DNA of 64,000 nucleotides, from contig JAPXFQ010002742.1 of the NCBI GenBank assembly GCA_028564705.1, positions 62,001-126,000 of the forward strand. The letters run 5' to 3'. Positions 60,407 to 64,000 of this stretch are shown piece after piece; the first letter of the stretch is position 1, and each line of letters begins with the position of its first letter. The stretch comes from Apricaphanius iberus. Lineage: Eukaryota > Chordata > Actinopteri > Cyprinodontiformes > Aphaniidae. The notes under the pieces are model-generated. The model had not been told where the DNA came from and did no database searches. It saw only the letters and a list, made by a program, of their open reading frames with translations. Both the position numbers and the translations under genes were made by a program.

Positions 60407-60556
60407 GTATAGCATAATAGCCTGGCAATTGGACTTGCCAGCTAGGTGGACCCTGTCTGTAACCCGTTGATCGCTGGAGAAAGGCATCAGCCCCTCTGTG
60501 ACGCTATGAGGAAAAGCGGTATAGATAATGGACTGATGGATGGGTATAGCATAATA
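60407..60556 (+). mobile_element. Retroposon tail copy 3 (diverged, 124 bp insert) with 13 bp TSD
   Basis: GTATAGCATAATA occurs at 60407-60419 and 60544-60556 and flanks 60420-60543. The insert aligns with the other two: GATCGCTGGAGAAAGGCATC for the 'cagctggagataggcacc' block, 'gcggtatagataatgg' before the GATGGATGG tail, and a start at GCCTGGCAATTGGACT corresponding to the same 5' point. It is older than the other two copies, although the TSD is perfect. Confidence 0.85.
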
Positions 60557-60577
60557 CTTTTTAAGTATTATGCTATA
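60545..60577. repeat. Perfect 15 bp palindrome overlapping the downstream TSD
   Basis: TATAGCATAATACTT (60545-60559) and AAGTATTATGCTATA (60563-60577) are perfect inverted copies with a TTT loop. The left arm includes most of the downstream target duplication. Confidence 0.85.
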
Positions 60578-60579
60578 AT

Positions 60580-62805
60580 ACTTAAATACAAGATTGGGTT
60601 TAACGCACAAAGTAAGGACAACGGTAACTATCAGATTAAAAAATAGCTGATGACTGACTTGACTTGATATTATCTCTCTGTATGCATCATTGAAAAACAT
60701 CTATTTCAATGTCTGATGAACAACCATCGGCTTTGTTCTGCATGAAAAAAATATTTGGATTTGCCTTAAGTTTGAGATTGAAAACATTCAACAAAGTCAG
60801 GCAACGTCTTCTTTTTTGGCTCTTAAAGCTCCCTCTTCCTACATTTTGCTGGGTTTCCCCTCTGTACCACATTTGATATGTTCAGCTGTGGATGAGTCAG
60901 AGAAAACCAAGAGAAGCAGGCTTGGTAAGATAAAAGCAGACAGTGGGCCGAAATTTTGTAATAATTTGTGGTAATTATTCAAATAATTTTACTCACAGTC
61001 TTTTGTTGGAATTTCTTGGAAGATTGATTTCCAAAAGACATGGAGGACTTCCATTAGGACTATTATGTAAAACAATAGTAAGACAAGACGTCTTTACTTT
61101 TTCTTTGGTACTAGTACTTCTAAGAATCATTAAAAAATGACATCTTAAGTTGTTGATTGCCATACATTTCTTACAGTATTTTGAACTGAATCTTTGGTTG
61201 ATTAGAGGTCATGTTACAAAAAGAAAAAGTTAACGCAAACTAACTGAACAGTTGCAGAAAGAGATAGATAAAAAAAGGAGATAAAACAAGTTGAAAATTA
61301 AAATGCGATTAACAAGCGTTTGAGATCCAAAAGGGCTTTTGTATGAGGGAAAACTGTTGAAAACTGAACTGCATTAACTGTGAAGTGTTCCTGGAACAAA
61401 TATGAGCCTAAAGCTTTTTGTTCAAACGTTCTTGTTTTTTTTTTTTTTTAAGACTAATGTTTGAGAGGAGCAAAAGCGGAATCAGCTGATGGCAAAAGGT
61501 ACTTTCTCACAATTGACGTAAACAAAAACTGCATCTATCTGAAAGCAATGAACATTTTGAGTAGACAATAAATAGAAGATAAGGTTTTGCACTGCCAAGT
61601 GCTTTTTATGCCTTTAAGACACCTAGTGTTTTAGCTTTGTCAGCAGCTTTAACATAGGCTGCATAGAACGGAGAGCTGTAGCTGGAGAATTTGTTTAAAA
61701 TGGAGTAAATGTTCGAATGCCAATGTGTGTTTCACATCTGAAACATCTCTTTAGGCAGTTAGAATCTGATATCTCCCTATGCAATTCTTAATATAGCTAG
61801 TATAGTTGTATTACATGCACGTAACCCTTTGAGCAGAGCGTCCCTCAGTGTAATAACGTACATCATTTTAGATGATTAAAGTAAACTATGATGCAGAGCG
61901 TCTTTATAATGCTACAGTGTTCATAATGCATGAATACTCATATTCAGGTTTAAACACAAAGCTGCTACATTTGCTGTCACAGTAATTATTGTGCCACTAC
62001 CCATGTTAGGACAACTAAATATGCCTTTAAATTGTGTCAATTGTGTCAAATTATGACAGAGCTTAGCACAATATTCAACAAACCATGATTGTGATGTACT
62101 GTGTATTTAGTAGTTACAGCATGAGGCACCTCAGTTTGATAAAGTGCTTGTGTTTTAGGATAAAAGGGTGTTTGACACAAAATGACTGATAAGAACCCAA
62201 GACAGTGTTTTTCCTATAAATATATATTTTTAAATATTGTTAATGATAACGTGAGCACGGGGGGGGGGGACATTTTAAGCACTTAGTACAATCTAAAACT
62301 TCCTCCAAGTCATCAAATAATAATTAGGTAAATTAAGGAGAAATGGTCACATTGCCCACTCTTTGGAGCCCCTTTAGACACACTGGCTTACCTACAGGTC
62401 AAATTACATACTCTACAGTGTTAGATAATTACACAGGTGATGCTAAATAGTTATTTACCTAAAGCTGCATACATTTGTACACCACTGAAACACAAGGCAG
62501 ATATAGAATAGTATTGTGGAAGGGGAAAAAATAGTATTGGAGACTTTAGTGATACAGTATATACCATAACCTAATTAATGTTTATTTCTTCCTTGGAAAG
62601 TCAGGCACAAACTATAGATGAGAGGAACAGAGAGCAGGTGGTTAAATCATTGGCCCAACCACCTTCCTTGACCACCTGAACCCAGTTACATAACCCAGTA
62701 CAATCATTTTTAAAGGAAAATCGAGAAAAACTTTGTTTGAATTTAGCATGGCTTTGACCAGCTTCTCCAGGTGATCTGAGGACCCATGCTGAACAATCCA
62801 ACTGA
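60580..62805. other. No gene recognised; G11 run at 62259-62269
   Basis: AT-rich noncoding DNA without supported exons. Confidence 0.45.
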
Positions 62806-62811
62806 TTATAG

Positions 62812-63014
62812 CAGTGTTTCCCAACACTGGTCCTAAAGGCACACTGACCTACATGTTTTCGGTTTTTCCCTGCTGTAACACACATAATTCAGATGACTGC
62901 ACATCAGCAGATGCCTGTTAATTGGCTATCACTTGAAATTAGGTGTGCTAAAGTAGGAAATAACATAAAACATGAAGGGCAGTGTGCCTTGAGGACCAGG
63001 GTTGGGAAACACTG
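62812..63014. mobile_element. 203 bp fold-back MITE (CAGTGTTTCCCAAC termini)
   Basis: CAGTGTTTCCCAAC (62812-62825) and GTTGGGAAACACTG (63001-63014) are perfect 14 bp inverted ends, and pairing continues inward ('ctggtcct' with 'aggaccag', 'ggcacactg' with 'cagtgtgcc'). This is a well-known style of fish short DNA element. The flanks (TATAG / AATAG) do not give a clear duplication. The 94-codon minus frame crossing the left end is incidental. Confidence 0.85.
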
Positions 63015-63451
63015 CAATAGCAGTTTTGTAGAAGAAGTCACTACATGACTACAACATCCAGTAGGAACTAAAAAAAAACATTGAAACATAATAAATGCAA
63101 TTATTAACCATATTCCACAGTTTATCCATAACTGGTTATAACACAGTTTCTTCTCCTAATTCAGTGGTTTATATTCAGTAATATTTGCCTTTATAACATA
63201 CAGTAGCAGCAGATTGCTTATAAAGTAGCTTCATATGAAGACAATTGGATATTTTTTCTGTAGTGACCAATGCAAACTGTAATATAATCAGCATTAACTA
63301 TTTGAATCTCCACAGACCTTTCAGTCCAATTAGCATTTTTTTTTTAGGCATCTAAAAACAGACCCATGGAAAGTCCATACAATACAATCTTCTAGCATCC
63401 AGCAATGAATACATTTTATTCAGCTGTCTTTATTGAAATGTATAGGCTTAC

Positions 63452-63585
63452 CATCTTGACACTCCATGAATCCCTTATTTTCTGAATGAATTCTGTCTTG
63501 TAGCCCTGAATGGTAAAACATGGACTCAGGGTACACATTGTTGGATTTCTTCTTGAAGACTTCCACAGTGTTGCTTTCCGCTGCT
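63452..63585 (-). CDS. Candidate internal coding exon (134 bp), gene unknown
   Basis: On the minus strand a pyrimidine-rich stretch ends in TTTTTAG at 63586, followed by 134 bp open in one frame (peptide beginning AAESNTVEVFKKKSNNVYPE and ending SENKGFMECQD), then a strong donor G|GTAAGC at 63452/63451. The frame has a stop soon after the donor, as expected for an intron. The composition (charged and aromatic residues, no low complexity, no repeat similarity) is protein-like, unlike the chance frames around it. Splice phase would be 1 in and 2 out under the frame chosen, or alternatives if the acceptor is two bases further on. I do not recognise the protein family. A chance open frame of 45 codons remains possible. 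Confidence 0.45.
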
Positions 63586-63589
63586 CTAA

Positions 63590-64000
63590 AAATGTGACAA
63601 AGGCAGATGAGTTGAGCTTGTAAAAAGAGAGTCAGAGGAAGAAGTTCAAACAGAAAGACCTTTTTGAGTTGTCAGATTTTTTAACTCCTATGACTTGTTG
63701 GAATAAAAAGAGATGTCATAACTTGTCCCTGCACTTGCAGTTCAAGCTGGTTGCTCATGCAATTTGCTGGTGAAACGGCTGCAAGTTAAAGTAGTAACAA
63801 TCAGAAAATGTACGTGTGTGCAACCTTCACAGGACAACAGAACGGTTAACAGAGATAGGCGAAGATGTTGGGTGGTAATAGGGATTTTAACTTGTCATGA
63901 ATAAATGAGAAACCGCGTTTTGCTTCTCGAGAAAAAATAATTTCATGTCATGCCTTGCTCGACCTTTGACGAAACATATACTGGATCATAGCATGACAGT
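63590..64000. other. No gene recognised
   Basis: Would be intron upstream of the candidate exon if that exon is real. No second exon is visible before the window ends. Confidence 0.4.

Overview
The window is nuclear DNA from a vertebrate, most probably a teleost fish. It is AT-rich, has no compact gene array, operons or ribosome binding sites, and is packed with fish-type dispersed repeats: an L2/CR1-type LINE ending in a hexamer tail, degenerate Tc1-like transposons, hAT-like miniature elements with TAGGGCTGG termini, tRNA-headed SINEs, R2/R4-type LINE fragments, and 110-125 bp retroposon tails ending in (GGAT)n. The species cannot be named from the sequence. No complete host protein gene is visible. 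Nearly all open frames of 60-130 codons are chance frames or antisense shadows.

Layout. 1-4240: repeat-rich DNA with a tandem dimer of a ~0.65 kb unit (about 2113-3390) and a Tc1 scrap. 4150-5240: a purine-rich tract leading into the only CpG-rich, promoter-like block, with two good plus-strand splice donors; probably the 5' end of a host gene whose body would be intronic here. 5240-10720: sparse DNA plus a 693 bp hAT-like element (7561-8253) with matching termini and an 8 bp target duplication. 10720-11970: decayed Tc1-like transposon (minus). 12100-13330: inverted dispersed repeat, (CT)n and a tRNA-headed SINE. 14000-35000: mostly sparse DNA with SINEs, MITE copies, a 677 bp long-TIR element (29056-29732), two long (AT)n tracts, a 37 bp-arm hairpin (31914-32004) and a G-quadruplex motif (32712-32730). 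35460-36160: C-terminal fragment of an R2/R4-type LINE (minus). 36184-43030: a hAT-like terminus and dispersed repeats. 43033-46240: the one large element, an L2-type LINE on the minus strand with endonuclease and reverse transcriptase, broken at three points. 46365-46645: Tc1 transposase scrap. 49135-49620: a second, very old R2/R4-type fragment on the plus strand. 50735-57545: two Tc1 remnants, hAT pieces and a tRNA-Glu-like SINE head. 60407-63014: a retroposon tail with target duplication, a palindrome and a 203 bp fold-back MITE. 63452-63585: a candidate 134 bp coding exon on the minus strand with consensus splice sites.

How it fits together: this looks like intronic or intergenic host DNA repeatedly hit by several transposon classes. 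All recognisable transposon genes are inactive. The best host-gene leads are the CpG block near 4.2-5.2 kb (plus) and the candidate exon at 63.5 kb (minus). They point in opposite directions, so they need not belong to one gene.
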